From: Salipiger thiooxidans
GTDB taxonomy: Bacteria; Pseudomonadota; Alphaproteobacteria; Rhodobacterales; Rhodobacteraceae
Assembly: GCF_900102075.1 (NCBI RefSeq)
Contig: NZ_FNAV01000002.1
Coordinates: 372,001 to 436,000 of the forward strand
Reading direction: 5' to 3'
Length of the DNA stretch: 64,000 bases
Every line of letters starts with the position of its first letter. Within the stretch, counting starts at the first letter, position 1. Below the pieces are notes generated by a model. That model saw only the letters and a program-made list of their open reading frames with translations, was not told where the DNA came from and made no database searches. This document shows, in pieces, positions 26,736 to 35,736 of the stretch. Position numbers and translations under genes: made by a program.

Positions 26736-28175
26736 TTACTCGGCGGCCCAGCCCGAGACCGCCTTGATCTCGAGGAAGTCGTGGATCCCGAGGATCCCCG
26801 CCTCGCGGCCGTTGCCCGACTGCTTCATGCCGCCGAAGGGCGCGCCCGGGGCGCGGCTCTTGCCGTTCATCTCCACCATGCCAGAGCGCAGCTGCCGCGC
26901 GAGGCGGTGGCGGCGTTCGGTGTCGGTGGACTGCACGTAGTTGGTCAGGCCGTAGGGCGTGTCGTTGGCGATCTCGACCGCCTCTTCCTCGGTTTCGAAC
27001 TTCATGATCGACAGCACCGGCCCGAAGATCTCTTCGCGCGCGATGGTCATGTCCGGGGTCACGTCGGCAAAGACCGTGGGGCGCACGTAGAAGCCCTTGT
27101 TGAAGCCCTCGGGACGGCCGGGCCCGCCGGCGACGAGCCGCGCGCCTTCCTTGATGCCGGTCTCGATGAGGCCCTGGATCTTGTCGTACTGCACCGCGTT
27201 CACCACCGGGCCAATGTGCCTGCCGTCTTCCGAGGGCGCGCCCACGGTGACCGACTGCGCCACGGCGGCGGCTTCCTCGACCACGCGGTCGTAGATCGGT
27301 GCCTCGACCATCATGCGCGAGGGCGCGTTGCAGCTCTGGCCCGAGTTCTGCATCATGTGCAGCACGCCGCGCTTGACCGCCTTGTCGTCGGCATCGGCGA
27401 AGATCAGGTTGGCGCCCTTGCCCCCGAGCTCGAGGTGCACGCGCTTCAGGGTCTCGGCGGCGGTCTTCGAAATCGCGCGGCCGGCGCGGGTCGAGCCGGT
27501 GAAGCTCACCATGTCCACGTCCGCGTGACCCGAAAGCTGGGTGCCCACGCCCACGCCGTCACCGTTCACGAGGTTGAACACGCCCTTCGGGAAGCCAGCG
27601 GCGTCCATCATCTCGGCGAAGAGCATGGCCGAAAGCGGGCTCTCTTCCGACGGCTTCAGGATCATGGTGCAGCCGGCGACGGCGGCGGCGCCGACCTTCA
27701 GCGTCACCTGGTTCATCGGCCAGTTCCACGGGGTGATCAGCGCACAGACGCCGACGGCCTCGTGGATCATGCGGGTGTCGGGGAACGCCTCGGAGAAGGC
27801 CTTGTCGAACTCGAAGGTCTTGGCGGCGTCGATGAAGTTCTTCAGGTGAAAGCTGCCGGCGCCCACCTGGCTGGCGCGCGACAGCGCGATGGGCGCGCCC
27901 ATCTCGAGCGTCATCGCCTGCGCCATTTCCTCGGCGCGCTCAAGGTAGACCGCGAGCAGCTTCTCGACGAGCGCGATGCGCTCTGCCACCGGGGTCGCCA
28001 TCCAGCCCGGCAGCGCGCGCTTTGCGGCGGCCACCGCGGCGTCGGTGTCGGCCTGTCCGCCGAGGGCGATCACCGCGCAGGGCTCTTCGGTCGCCGGGTC
28101 GATCACCTGGTGGTCGCGGCCCTCGAGCGCATCCACCCAGGCACCGTCGATGTAAAACTGACGCTTCTCGATCAT
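26736..28175 (-). CDS. Aldehyde dehydrogenase family protein
   Basis: 479-residue NAD(P)-dependent aldehyde dehydrogenase. The catalytic Glu is in LELGGKGANLIF and the nucleophilic Cys in NSGQSCNAPSRMMV. WNWPMNQV and FTGSTRAGRAI form the cofactor site, and EEIFGPVLSI closes the fold. I chose MIEKRQFYIDG at 28175, which matches the family N-terminus. The longer frame runs through the promoter palindrome. It stands alone, so the substrate is not indicated. Confidence 0.93.
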   Translation of the reverse strand: MIEKRQFYIDGAWVDALEGRDHQVIDPATEEPCAVIALGGQADTDAAVAAAKRALPGWMATPVAERIALVEKLLAVYLERAEEMAQAMTLEMGAPIALSRASQVGAGSFHLKNFIDAAKTFEFDKAFSEAFPDTRMIHEAVGVCALITPWNWPMNQVTLKVGAAAVAGCTMILKPSEESPLSAMLFAEMMDAAGFPKGVFNLVNGDGVGVGTQLSGHADVDMVSFTGSTRAGRAISKTAAETLKRVHLELGGKGANLIFADADDKAVKRGVLHMMQNSGQSCNAPSRMMVEAPIYDRVVEEAAAVAQSVTVGAPSEDGRHIGPVVNAVQYDKIQGLIETGIKEGARLVAGGPGRPEGFNKGFYVRPTVFADVTPDMTIAREEIFGPVLSIMKFETEEEAVEIANDTPYGLTNYVQSTDTERRHRLARQLRSGMVEMNGKSRAPGAPFGGMKQSGNGREAGILGIHDFLEIKAVSGWAAE

Positions 28176-28195
28176 CTGAAGTCTCCCTTCGTGAG

Positions 28196-28207
28196 ATTTG
28201 ATCAAAT
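28196..28207. promoter_or_regulatory. 12-bp palindrome upstream of the aldehyde dehydrogenase
   Basis: ATTTGATCAAAT is perfectly palindromic, and pairing continues as GAG...CTC on either side with one-base offsets. It lies 20 bp upstream of the start codon, between this gene and the divergent peroxiredoxin gene. It fits an operator for a dimeric regulator (GntR, LacI or CRP/FNR class). It is not an FNR box because the N4 spacer is missing. Confidence 0.45.
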
Positions 28208-28339
28208 TCTCTCTTGGGCGACACTCTGTCACGCGCCCTCTCCCGCCGCAAGCCGGGGTCTTTACATCGTGACCCGAGACTGTACCTAAATCAGAGAGAC
28301 CCACGTCCGGCCCCGCACGGACAGGAAAGGAGACTTCCA

Positions 28340-28993
28340 ATGGCACTGCGCATCAACGACGAAATTCCCAACCTTCACGTCGTCACCGACCTTGGCGAGT
28401 ACGATCTGCACGACTGGATCGGCGACAGCTGGGCGATTTTCTTTTCGCATCCCAAGGACTTCACCCCGGTCTGCACCACCGAGTTCGGCGCCGTGGCGCA
28501 GCTTGCCGACGAATGGGCGAAGCGCGGCACCAAGGTGATGGGCATCTCGGTCGACGGCGTCGAGGAGCACAAGCGCTGGAAGGGCGACATCGAGAAGACC
28601 TCGGGCGCGTCCGCCGGCTTCCCGATCGTGGCCGACGATGACCTGAAGATGGCCAAGGCGCTCGACATGCTGCCCGCCGACGCCTACCTGCCCGACGGCC
28701 GCACCCCCGCCGACAGCGCCACTGTGCGCTCGGTGTTCATCGTGGCGCCGAACAAGAAGGTGCAGCTGATGATGACCTACCCGATGTCGGTGGGCCGCAA
28801 CTTCGCCGAGGTGCTCCGTGCCCTCGACGGCCTGCAGCGCACCTACGAGCAGCCGCTCGCCGTGCCCGCCAACTGGGAAACCGGCAAGGACGTGATCGTG
28901 GCCCTGTCGCTCGACGACGCGGCGGCGGCAGAGAAATACGGCGAGCTCGACATCAAGCTGCCCTACCTGCGCTACGCCAAGGACCCGGCCTGA
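28340..28993 (+). CDS. 1-Cys peroxiredoxin (Prx6 type)
   Basis: 217-residue thiol peroxidase. The peroxidatic cysteine lies in HPKDFTPVCTTEFG (about residue 46), the Prx6-type PxxxTxxC motif. The long C-terminal half (LPYLRYAKDPA end) matches the 1-Cys class, with no conserved resolving Cys. A strong AAAGGAGA ribosome site precedes the ATG. A clear terminator follows. It is divergent from the aldehyde dehydrogenase gene. Confidence 0.95.
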   Translation: MALRINDEIPNLHVVTDLGEYDLHDWIGDSWAIFFSHPKDFTPVCTTEFGAVAQLADEWAKRGTKVMGISVDGVEEHKRWKGDIEKTSGASAGFPIVADDDLKMAKALDMLPADAYLPDGRTPADSATVRSVFIVAPNKKVQLMMTYPMSVGRNFAEVLRALDGLQRTYEQPLAVPANWETGKDVIVALSLDDAAAAEKYGELDIKLPYLRYAKDPA

Positions 28994-29027
28994 TCCACGG
29001 CCCCCTGAACGGCCCCCTGAGATGACG

Positions 29028-29056
29028 AAGGCCCGCCTGTCACGGCGGGCCTTTTT
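29028..29056 (+). terminator. Intrinsic terminator of the peroxiredoxin gene
   Basis: GGCCCGCC (29030-29037) pairs with GGCGGGCC (29044-29051), loop TGTCAC, then TTTTT. It also lies just behind the convergent MFS gene, so it may serve both sides. Confidence 0.9.
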
Positions 29057-29074
29057 GCTGGCGGGCGGCGCCCC

Positions 29075-30697
29075 TCAGACGTCGAAGCGATAGACCCCGC
29101 CCCGCCCCCGCGCGATGGCGTGGCGCTCGATCATCCGCCTCGTGTGCGGCGGCTCGCTGCCGCGATGCAGCTCCAGCAGCCGCGCATAGGTGCCGTGGTC
29201 GGCCTTGGTCCGGCGGGTGTTGTGGCGGATGTACTCGACCCAGGTCGGTACGTGGTAGGTCTCCTGCCAGATCCGCGGGTTCTCGAGATCGCGCATCAGC
29301 ACCCAGTTCTGCGCCCCGTCGCGGATCCGCACGCGGCGGCGCTCGGCCATGACCTCGAGGAACTGCGGCAGGTCCTGCGGGTCGATCTCGAACTCGGTGA
29401 CAGCCACCACCGGCCCGCTGCGCGGCTGCACGTCGAGCTGCAGCATCGGCTCGCGGAAGAGCCCCAGCGGCGACAGGTCGAGATTGCCGTATTCCGGCAG
29501 CGGCCGGCGCAGACCGACCGCGGCGGCGAGTGCAAGGATGCCGGCCGCGCCTGCGAAGGCCACCAGCAGGCTCTGCCCGTCCGAGACCGCGCCCCAGAGC
29601 CAGCTGCCCAGCGCCATGCCGCCGAAGCTGGCGGACTGGTAGAGCGCGATGGCGCGGCCCACCACCCAGCGCGGCGTCGAGAGCTGCACCGTCACGTTGA
29701 AGAGCGACAGCGCCACCACCCAGGCCGCGCCGCTCAGCATCAGCGCGGGCAGGCAGAGCCAGAGCGAGGGCGACACCGCCAGCCCGGCGGTCGAGGCCAT
29801 CGCCACCAGCGCCGCCAGCCGCACGATGTGCTCGTTGTCCATGCTCGCGCGCAGCCGGGAATTGGCCATCGCGCCGCCGATGGCGCCGACCCCGAAGGAG
29901 CCCAGCAGGATACCGTAGGTCGTCGCGTCGCCGCCCAGCCGCTCATGCGCCACCACGGGAAGCAGCGACAGCGCCGCCACCGAGCCGAGGCCGAAGAGGA
30001 ACGCGCGCCCCATGACGTTGACGAGGTTCGGCGACATGGCGACGTAGCGCAGGCCCGACTGGATCGCGAGGCGCAGCGGCTCGCGCGGCAGCGCGTCGTC
30101 CGGCACCGGTGCCTTCCAGAGCCAGAGCGCGCCGATCATGGCGACATAGCTCACCGCGTTCAGCGCGAAGGCGGCCGCGGCGCCCGCCGCCGCCACGATG
30201 ATGCCGCCGATGGCCGGGCCGATGGAGCGCATGGCGTTGAAGGCCATGGAGTTCAGCGCCACCGCCGAGGGCAGCTCGGAGCGCGGCACGATGTCCCCCA
30301 TCGAGGCCTGCCACGACGGGTTGAAGAAGGTCGAGCCGGTGCCGATCATGAAGGTCAGCAGCACCAGCAGCCACGGCGTCATCAGCCCGGCCCACGCCAG
30401 CAGGGTCAGCAGCGTTGCCGTCGCCATCATGAAGAGCTGCGCCCCGATCATCACCTTGCGGCGGTCGTGGCTGTCCGCCAGCGTGCCCGCGAAGACCGCG
30501 AACAGCATGGTCGGCACCGTCACCCCGGCCTGCACGAGGCCCACCATGGCGTCGCTGTCGCTGATCTGGGTCATCATCCAGCCCGCGCCCACCGACTGCA
30601 CCAGCGTGCCGAGGTTCGACACGAGCGAGGCCAACCATCGGTTGCGGAAGGCAGGAAAGCGCAGGACGGACAGGGGGTTGGATACGGGCTGAGGCAT
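29075..30697 (-). CDS. MFS exporter (EntS/MFS_3 type) with C-terminal ABM-like domain
   Basis: 540 residues. Roughly 400 form a 12-helix major-facilitator transporter of the EntS/MFS_3 class (SDSDAMVGLVQAG, TLADSHDRRKVM, the conserved loop after helix 2). The final ~120 residues are soluble and resemble an antibiotic-biosynthesis-monooxygenase fold (VVAVTEFEIDPQDLPQFL...), a known but unexplained attachment in this class. Substrate unknown. The Met at 30697 (MPQPVSNPLSVL) is preferred over 30739. Confidence 0.88.
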   Translation of the reverse strand: MPQPVSNPLSVLRFPAFRNRWLASLVSNLGTLVQSVGAGWMMTQISDSDAMVGLVQAGVTVPTMLFAVFAGTLADSHDRRKVMIGAQLFMMATATLLTLLAWAGLMTPWLLVLLTFMIGTGSTFFNPSWQASMGDIVPRSELPSAVALNSMAFNAMRSIGPAIGGIIVAAAGAAAAFALNAVSYVAMIGALWLWKAPVPDDALPREPLRLAIQSGLRYVAMSPNLVNVMGRAFLFGLGSVAALSLLPVVAHERLGGDATTYGILLGSFGVGAIGGAMANSRLRASMDNEHIVRLAALVAMASTAGLAVSPSLWLCLPALMLSGAAWVVALSLFNVTVQLSTPRWVVGRAIALYQSASFGGMALGSWLWGAVSDGQSLLVAFAGAAGILALAAAVGLRRPLPEYGNLDLSPLGLFREPMLQLDVQPRSGPVVAVTEFEIDPQDLPQFLEVMAERRRVRIRDGAQNWVLMRDLENPRIWQETYHVPTWVEYIRHNTRRTKADHGTYARLLELHRGSEPPHTRRMIERHAIARGRGGVYRFDV

Positions 30698-31301
30698 GGC
30701 GTGATCCGGGATTGCGGCAACCGCCGGACCGCGGGCCATGCCTCAAACTGTCACAGCCCCGGGCAGGGTCAACCCCCCTTCCCCGAAACGCTGGCGACTT
30801 GCCTCGCCCGGAGGCCACGGTCCGGCGGAATGCCTGCCAATAGCGCCCGGTATGCGCATACGTCCCGCCGGGCGCGTCAGTCCCCGGCCACTCACGTCGC
30901 TTATGGGCACAGCCCCCTCTGCGCGGCCGGCTTGCCCGCCACGGGCTCCGATCTGCGGCCGGCCAATCCCTGCCGGAAAGTCCCTGACGCAGCGCTGTCC
31001 CCGTCCGGGGCGGGGTCAGGATGCCAAGCGGGGCGATCATTACTCCAGATGCAAGGGCACCGCCTCCCCTTCACACGGGACAAGCCACCAACCGGCCTGA
31101 CTGGCAGGGCGCTGACGAGCGCTTCCAGACGGCCAGATTTGCCGTCGTGGCGGCCTCATTACGCGACCAGCGATCACGAACGCGACGGGAGGCACCGGTC
31201 TTTGGCGTCGTCTCGCTTCGGAGACGGGCTGTAGCGGTCCCCGGAGGCCCGGCTCGTCGACGGCAGCGATTGCGCGACTTTCCGAAAACTACCCCGCGGG
31301 C

Positions 31302-31378
31302 AAGAAAATCCAACCCAGCGCACGCCCCGACCCGAGCGCAGGAAAACCCGGCCCGGCGCTTGGACCCGACCCGTGCGC
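31302..31378. repeat. Imperfect ~38 bp tandem repeat behind glyA
   Basis: Two units (31302-31339 and 31340-31378), each starting A-rGAAAA and ending CCCGACCCGWGCGC. A partial third unit merges into the glyA terminator. Read on the glyA strand, each unit is GC-rich followed by a TTTT run, like degenerate repeated terminators. Confidence 0.5.
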
Positions 31379-31381
31379 ACG

Positions 31382-31412
31382 AAAAAAGGGCCGGTGCGCA
31401 CGGCACCGGCCC
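31382..31412 (-). terminator. Intrinsic terminator of glyA
   Basis: GGGCCGGTGC (31388-31397) pairs perfectly with GCACCGGCCC (31403-31412). On the minus strand this is followed by six T. It lies 26 bp past the stop. Confidence 0.92.
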
Positions 31413-31437
31413 CTTCCGATAGATCTGTCCCGAGGGC

Positions 31438-32733
31438 TCAGAGCGTCGGGTACATCGGGAAGCGCTTCAGGAACTCGGTGACTTCGCCGCGGACCTTGGC
31501 CTCGACCTCGCCGTTGCCGTCCTCACCGTTGGCGGCAAGACCGTCGACCACCTCGATGATCCAGTCGGCGATCTGGCGGAACTCTTCCTCGCCGAAGCCG
31601 CGGGTGGTGCCGGCGGGCGAGCCCAGACGGATGCCGCTGGTCACGGTCGGCTTCTCGGGGTCGAAGGGCACACCGTTCTTGTTGCAGGTGATGTGCGCAC
31701 GGCCCAGCGCCTTCTCGGTCGCGTTGCCCTTCACGCCCTTGGGGCGCAGGTCCACCAGCACGACATGGGTGTCGGTGCCATGGGTCACGGTGTCGAGCCC
31801 GCCCTTGATCAGCTGGTCAGAGAGCGCCTGCGCGTTCTTCACCACCTGAGCGGCGTAGGTCTTGAACTCGGGCTTCAGCGCCTCGCCGAAGGCCACGGCC
31901 TTGCCGGCGATGACATGCATCAGCGGACCGCCCTGGATGCCCGGGAAGATCGCCGAGTTGACCTTCTTGGCGATGGTCTCGTCGTTGGTCAGGATCATGC
32001 CGCCGCGCGGACCGCGGAGGGTCTTGTGCGTCGTGGTGGTGGCCACGTGGGCATGGGGGAACGGCGACGGGTGCTGACCGCCGGCCACGAGGCCCGCGAA
32101 GTGCGCCATGTCGACCATCAGGTAGGCACCGACGCTGTCCGCGATTTCGCGCATCTTGGCGAAGTCGATCTGGCGCGGGATGGCCGAGCCGCCGGCGACG
32201 ATGATCTTGGGCTTGTGCTCGTTGGCGAGCTCCTGCACCTGATCGTAGTCGAGACGGTTGTCCTGCTGGCGCACGCCGTACTGGATGGCGTTGAACCACT
32301 TGCCCGACTGGTTCGGCTTGGCGCCGTGGGTCAGGTGGCCGCCGGCGTCGAGCGACATGCCGAGGATGGTGTCACCGGGCTGGATCAGCGCCTGGTAGAC
32401 GCCCTGGTTGGCCTGGCTGCCCGAGTTCGGCTGAACGTTCACGTACTCGCAGCCGAACAGCGCCTTGGCGCGGTCGATGGCGAGGTTCTCGGCCACGTCC
32501 ACCCACTCGCAGCCACCGTAGTAGCGCTTGCCCGGGTAACCCTCGGCGTACTTGTTGGTCATCACCGACCCCTGCGCTTCCATCACGGCGCGGGAGACGA
32601 TGTTCTCGGAGGCGATCAGCTCGATCTCGTCGCGCTGACGACCGAGTTCGCCGGTGATCGAGGCGAAGAGTTCGGGGTCGCGGTCGGAGAGCGACTGGGT
32701 GAAGAAACCGTCATCGCGGTGCGGTGCGTTCAT
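31438..32733 (-). CDS. glyA: Serine hydroxymethyltransferase
   Basis: 431-residue PLP enzyme that converts serine and tetrahydrofolate to glycine and 5,10-methylene-THF. The PLP lysine is in [30 protein letters not shown] at the N-terminus and [15 protein letters not shown] are invariant family stretches. It is monocistronic with its own terminator. The methylene-THF it makes is also the carbon source for ThyX at 48.4 kb. Confidence 0.98.
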   Translation of the reverse strand: MNAPHRDDGFFTQSLSDRDPELFASITGELGRQRDEIELIASENIVSRAVMEAQGSVMTNKYAEGYPGKRYYGGCEWVDVAENLAIDRAKALFGCEYVNVQPNSGSQANQGVYQALIQPGDTILGMSLDAGGHLTHGAKPNQSGKWFNAIQYGVRQQDNRLDYDQVQELANEHKPKIIVAGGSAIPRQIDFAKMREIADSVGAYLMVDMAHFAGLVAGGQHPSPFPHAHVATTTTHKTLRGPRGGMILTNDETIAKKVNSAIFPGIQGGPLMHVIAGKAVAFGEALKPEFKTYAAQVVKNAQALSDQLIKGGLDTVTHGTDTHVVLVDLRPKGVKGNATEKALGRAHITCNKNGVPFDPEKPTVTSGIRLGSPAGTTRGFGEEEFRQIADWIIEVVDGLAANGEDGNGEVEAKVRGEVTEFLKRFPMYPTL

Positions 32734-32906
32734 GAGGCGGGTCTCCCGGTGTCGTCATGGATTCGTCACGTGGCGACTAGGTAAAGGAAACCGGCGCCCC
32801 CGCAAAGGGATCAAAGCGGCATTGTTCCGGTACAACGGCGACGGCTCTGGCAGGTTGCGGAAACTTGTGCTTGTTTCGGAACCGAACGACCGAGTTCGGG
32901 AAACCC

Positions 32907-33668
32907 ATGTCGCTGAAAATCGCCTTTTGCGCCTCGAATGCAGCCATCGCCCAATCCGCGCTGGAGGGGCTTACCCGCCGCTACGGCAACCACGCCGAGA
33001 ACGGCGCGGACGTGATCGTGGCGCTGGGGGGTGACGGCTTCATGCTGCACACGCTGCACCGGACCGAAGAGCTGGCGGTGCCGGTCTACGGCATGAACCG
33101 GGGCACCGTGGGCTTCCTGATGAACGCCTATTCCGAGCACGCGCTCGAGGAACGGCTCGCCGCCGCCGAGGAGGCGGTGATCAACCCGCTCTCGATGCGC
33201 GCCCACCGCGCCGACGGCAGCACCCATCGGGCCCTCGCAATCAACGAAGTCTCGCTGCTGCGCGGCGGGCCGCAGGCGGCGCGGCTGGCGATCTACGTGG
33301 ACGGCAAGCTGCGCATGCCCGAACTGGTCTGCGACGGTGCGCTGCTGGCCACGCCCGCGGGCTCCACGGCCTACAACTACTCGGCCCACGGCCCGATCCT
33401 TCCCATCGGCTCCGACGTGCTGGCGCTGACCGCGGTCGCCGCCTTCCGGCCCCGGCGCTGGCGCGGCGCGCTGCTGCCCAAGGCCGCCGAGGTCACCTTC
33501 GAGGTGCTCGAACCCGAGAAACGCCCGGTCATGGCCGAGGCCGACAGCCAGTCGGTTCGCGACGTGCTGCGGGTCGAGGTGCGCTCGGAACCCTCGGTCG
33601 CGCACCGGGTGCTCTTCGATCCGGGCCACGGGCTCGAGGAACGGCTGATCCGCGAACAATTCGTCTGA
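32907..33668 (+). CDS. nadK: NAD kinase
   Basis: 253-residue ATP-NAD kinase that makes NADP. The GGDGFML motif is near residue 41. [14 protein letters not shown] and [17 protein letters not shown] form the NAD site. Start [10 protein letters not shown] at 32907 is preferred over 32865. A direct EcfG-like promoter for the next gene begins 8 bp after its stop, so nadK and csbD are probably separate units. Confidence 0.96.
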   Translation: MSLKIAFCASNAAIAQSALEGLTRRYGNHAENGADVIVALGGDGFMLHTLHRTEELAVPVYGMNRGTVGFLMNAYSEHALEERLAAAEEAVINPLSMRAHRADGSTHRALAINEVSLLRGGPQAARLAIYVDGKLRMPELVCDGALLATPAGSTAYNYSAHGPILPIGSDVLALTAVAAFRPRRWRGALLPKAAEVTFEVLEPEKRPVMAEADSQSVRDVLRVEVRSEPSVAHRVLFDPGHGLEERLIREQFV

Positions 33669-33675
33669 TCGTCAC

Positions 33676-33701
33676 GGAACCGGCAGGCGGATCCCGGCGT
33701 T
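33676..33701 (+). promoter_or_regulatory. EcfG-type general-stress promoter for csbD
   Basis: GGAAC (33676-33680), a 17-base spacer, then CGTT (33698-33701). This is an exact match to the alphaproteobacterial EcfG promoter pattern GGAAC-N16/17-CGTT, and the stronger form GGAACC is present. It ends 53 bp before the csbD start, and csbD genes are common members of stress regulons. Confidence 0.6.
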
Positions 33702-33754
33702 TTGCTGTCGAACCCCGCGATGAGGCGGGACAGCCTGACGAAAGGAGACTTCCG

Positions 33755-33958
33755 ATGAATTGGGATGTTATCGAAGGCAAGTGGAAACAGTTCAAGGGTG
33801 AGGCCCAGGTGCAATGGGGCAAGCTCACCAACGACGATCTCGACCGGATCGAGGGCAACCGCGACAAGCTGGTTGGCGCGATTCAGGAGCGCTACGGCAT
33901 CGAAAAAGACGAGGCCGAGAAACAGGTCGACGCCTTCCACAACAAGCACGCGACCTGA
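33755..33958 (+). CDS. csbD: CsbD-family stress protein
   Basis: 67-residue hydrophilic protein with the full CsbD signature: MNWDVIEGKWKQFKGEAQ, KLTNDDLDRIEGNRDKL and the YGIEKDEAEKQVD end. Members are stress-induced and partly disordered, with unknown biochemical role. An AAAGGAGA ribosome site lies 5 bp upstream. An EcfG-like promoter and a downstream hairpin make it a complete single-gene unit. Confidence 0.95.
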   Translation: MNWDVIEGKWKQFKGEAQVQWGKLTNDDLDRIEGNRDKLVGAIQERYGIEKDEAEKQVDAFHNKHAT

Positions 33959-33965
33959 TTTTAGG

Positions 33966-33997
33966 CCCCGTAAGGCACGTACCCCGTAAGGCACGTA
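33966..33997. repeat. Perfect 16-bp tandem duplication
   Basis: CCCCGTAAGGCACGTA occurs twice head-to-tail just behind csbD. It looks like a recent small duplication. Confidence 0.9.
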
Positions 33998-33999
33998 CC

Positions 34000-34027
34000 G
34001 GCCCCGGCTTTCCCTCGCCGGGGCCTT
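34000..34027 (+). terminator. Terminator-like hairpin of csbD
   Basis: GGCCCCGGC (34000-34008) pairs with GCCGGGGCC (34017-34025), loop of eight bases, then only TT. Strong stem, weak T-run. Confidence 0.65.
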
Positions 34028-34154
34028 CGTGTGTCCGGACCCCGGGTTTCCGGGCAATATCCGCCCTCTCATGCCCTGCACCGCCCCTTGTACCGCCTGC
34101 CGCGATCCGCTCTCTATGGCGCATCGACGCAGGGGCTGTGGCCGGGGGACGCGC

Positions 34155-34538
34155 ATGATCGAGGGTTTTCACCACGTCGCGGTGATCTGCGGCGACTACG
34201 CCCGCAGCAAGGCCTTCTACACCGAGGTACTGGGCCTCGCGATCCTTGCCGAGACCCACCGGGCCGAGCGTGACAGCTGGAAACTCGACCTCGCGCTTCC
34301 GGGCGGCGGCCAGATCGAGCTCTTCAGCTTCCCCGCCCCGCCCGACCGTCCCGACCGCCCCGAGGCCAAGGGGCTCCGCCACCTCGCCTTCACCGTTGCC
34401 GATGTCGAGGCCGCCCGCGACCGGCTCGAGGCGCAGGGCGTCGCGGTCGAGCCCATCCGCACCGACGCGCTGACCGGCAAGCGCTTCACCTTCTTCGCTG
34501 ATCCCGACGGGCTGCCTCTCGAGCTCTACGAGCGCTGA
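34155..34538 (+). CDS. VOC-family protein (YaeR/GloA2-like)
   Basis: 127-residue single vicinal-oxygen-chelate domain. HHVAVICGDYARSKAFYTEVLG, RHLAFTVADVEAARDRL and FFADPDGLPLELYE carry the His/His/Glu metal pattern of the YaeR subgroup. Substrate unknown. It is preceded by the csbD hairpin and followed 70 bp later by an exported protein gene. Confidence 0.88.
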   Translation: MIEGFHHVAVICGDYARSKAFYTEVLGLAILAETHRAERDSWKLDLALPGGGQIELFSFPAPPDRPDRPEAKGLRHLAFTVADVEAARDRLEAQGVAVEPIRTDALTGKRFTFFADPDGLPLELYER

Positions 34539-34608
34539 GCCGCGAATCCGTTGCCCGGTGCCGGCCGCGCTGCCATGCTTTGCGCATTGTACCGGGGGGA
34601 GGACACCC

Positions 34609-35448
34609 ATGTTCCGCATCATTCTGGCCGCGCTGCTCGCGGCCGGCACCGCGTCCGCTGACTGCGCCGGCGACGCCGAGATTTCCGCATATGTCGACGC
34701 CTACCTGTCGCGCACGCCCGCCAAGGCGCTTGGCGCCGACGGCAGCCTCGAGGACGCGCTCTGCACGCAGGGCAAGCTGATCGCGGCGCTCGAGCCCGAG
34801 ATGGGCCCCGTGGTGGGCTACAAGGTCGGGCTCACCAGCAAGCCAGCGCAAGAGCATTTCGGCGTCAGCGAACCGGTGATGGGCGTGCTTTACCGCGACA
34901 TGCTGCTGGAAGACGGCGCCGAGGTGCCCGCGGGCTTCGGCACCGTGCCGCTGATCGAGGCCGACCTGCTGCTGGTGGTGGGCGACAACGGCATCCGCGA
35001 GGCCACCACGCCGGATGAGGTCGTGGCGCATCTCTCGGCGCTCCGACCCTTCATCGAGCTGCCCGATCTCACCTTCGCCGAGGGCGAGCCGGTAAACGGC
35101 ATCACCCTCACCGCCATCGGCGTCGCCGCCCGGCTGGGCGTGGTCGGCGCCGACATCCCCGTCGAGGATCCCGCCGAGATCTCGCAGGCGCTGGCGTCGA
35201 TGGCGGTGACGCTCGCCGCCGCGGACGGCACGACGCTGACCGAGGCTCCCGGTGCGGCGGTGCTCGGCCACCCCGCCAACGCGGTGCTGTGGCTGATGTC
35301 GAAAGGCGTGACGCTCAGGGCGGGCGACGTGGTCAGCGTGGGCTCCTTCGGCCCGCTCCTGCCCATCGCCAAGGCCGGTGACGGCGCGACGCTCACCTAC
35401 GCCGGACTGCCGGGCGACCCGACCGTCTCGGTGCGCTTCGCCGACTGA
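34609..35448 (+). CDS. Exported FAH/2-keto-4-pentenoate hydratase-like protein
   Basis: 279 residues. The first 18 (MFRIILAALLAAGTASA) are a clear signal peptide. The rest follows the MhpD/fumarylacetoacetase-like fold (GYKVGLTSKPAQEHFGVSEP, LIEADLLLVVGDNG, AAVLGHPANAVLWL, GDVVSVGSFGPLLP). The enzymes that share this fold are cytoplasmic, so an exported version is odd. The start follows a GGGGGAGGA ribosome site. The metal-binding Glu cluster looks only partly kept. Confidence 0.82.
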   Translation: MFRIILAALLAAGTASADCAGDAEISAYVDAYLSRTPAKALGADGSLEDALCTQGKLIAALEPEMGPVVGYKVGLTSKPAQEHFGVSEPVMGVLYRDMLLEDGAEVPAGFGTVPLIEADLLLVVGDNGIREATTPDEVVAHLSALRPFIELPDLTFAEGEPVNGITLTAIGVAARLGVVGADIPVEDPAEISQALASMAVTLAAADGTTLTEAPGAAVLGHPANAVLWLMSKGVTLRAGDVVSVGSFGPLLPIAKAGDGATLTYAGLPGDPTVSVRFAD

Positions 35449-35736
35449 GGCGCCTTGGCTTCTGCGGGACGCGAAAGCGGTGTTCGGCCGGGATCATCGG
35501 GCTGGACACCGGATGCTCCGACGCGTCACGCGCCTCTGCGCCGGACCGTCGACCCGGCTCGCCGGAACGTCCGGCCCACGGCAAGAACCGGGGAGTCGCG
35601 CCCCTTGCGTCCCCCTCTTCGGGAAGCCGGGAGAACACCGGCATTACCCCCGTCGCCCCTCAGGATTTTCTTCTTGTCACAACCCGGCGCGATGACGGAC
35701 CATCGCGACGCAAACGGAAAGCAGGGTGCGCTCCCA

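Larger units (their letters stand above)
30698..31437. other. Intergenic stretch between MFS gene and glyA
   Basis: About 740 bp without a convincing gene on either strand. It contains an imperfect tandem repeat (31302-31378) and the glyA terminator. Confidence 0.6.

Noticed and set aside
28196-28207. FNR box reading of ATTTGATCAAAT
   Set aside because: The half-sites are fused without the N4 spacer required by FNR proteins, so another regulator is more likely.
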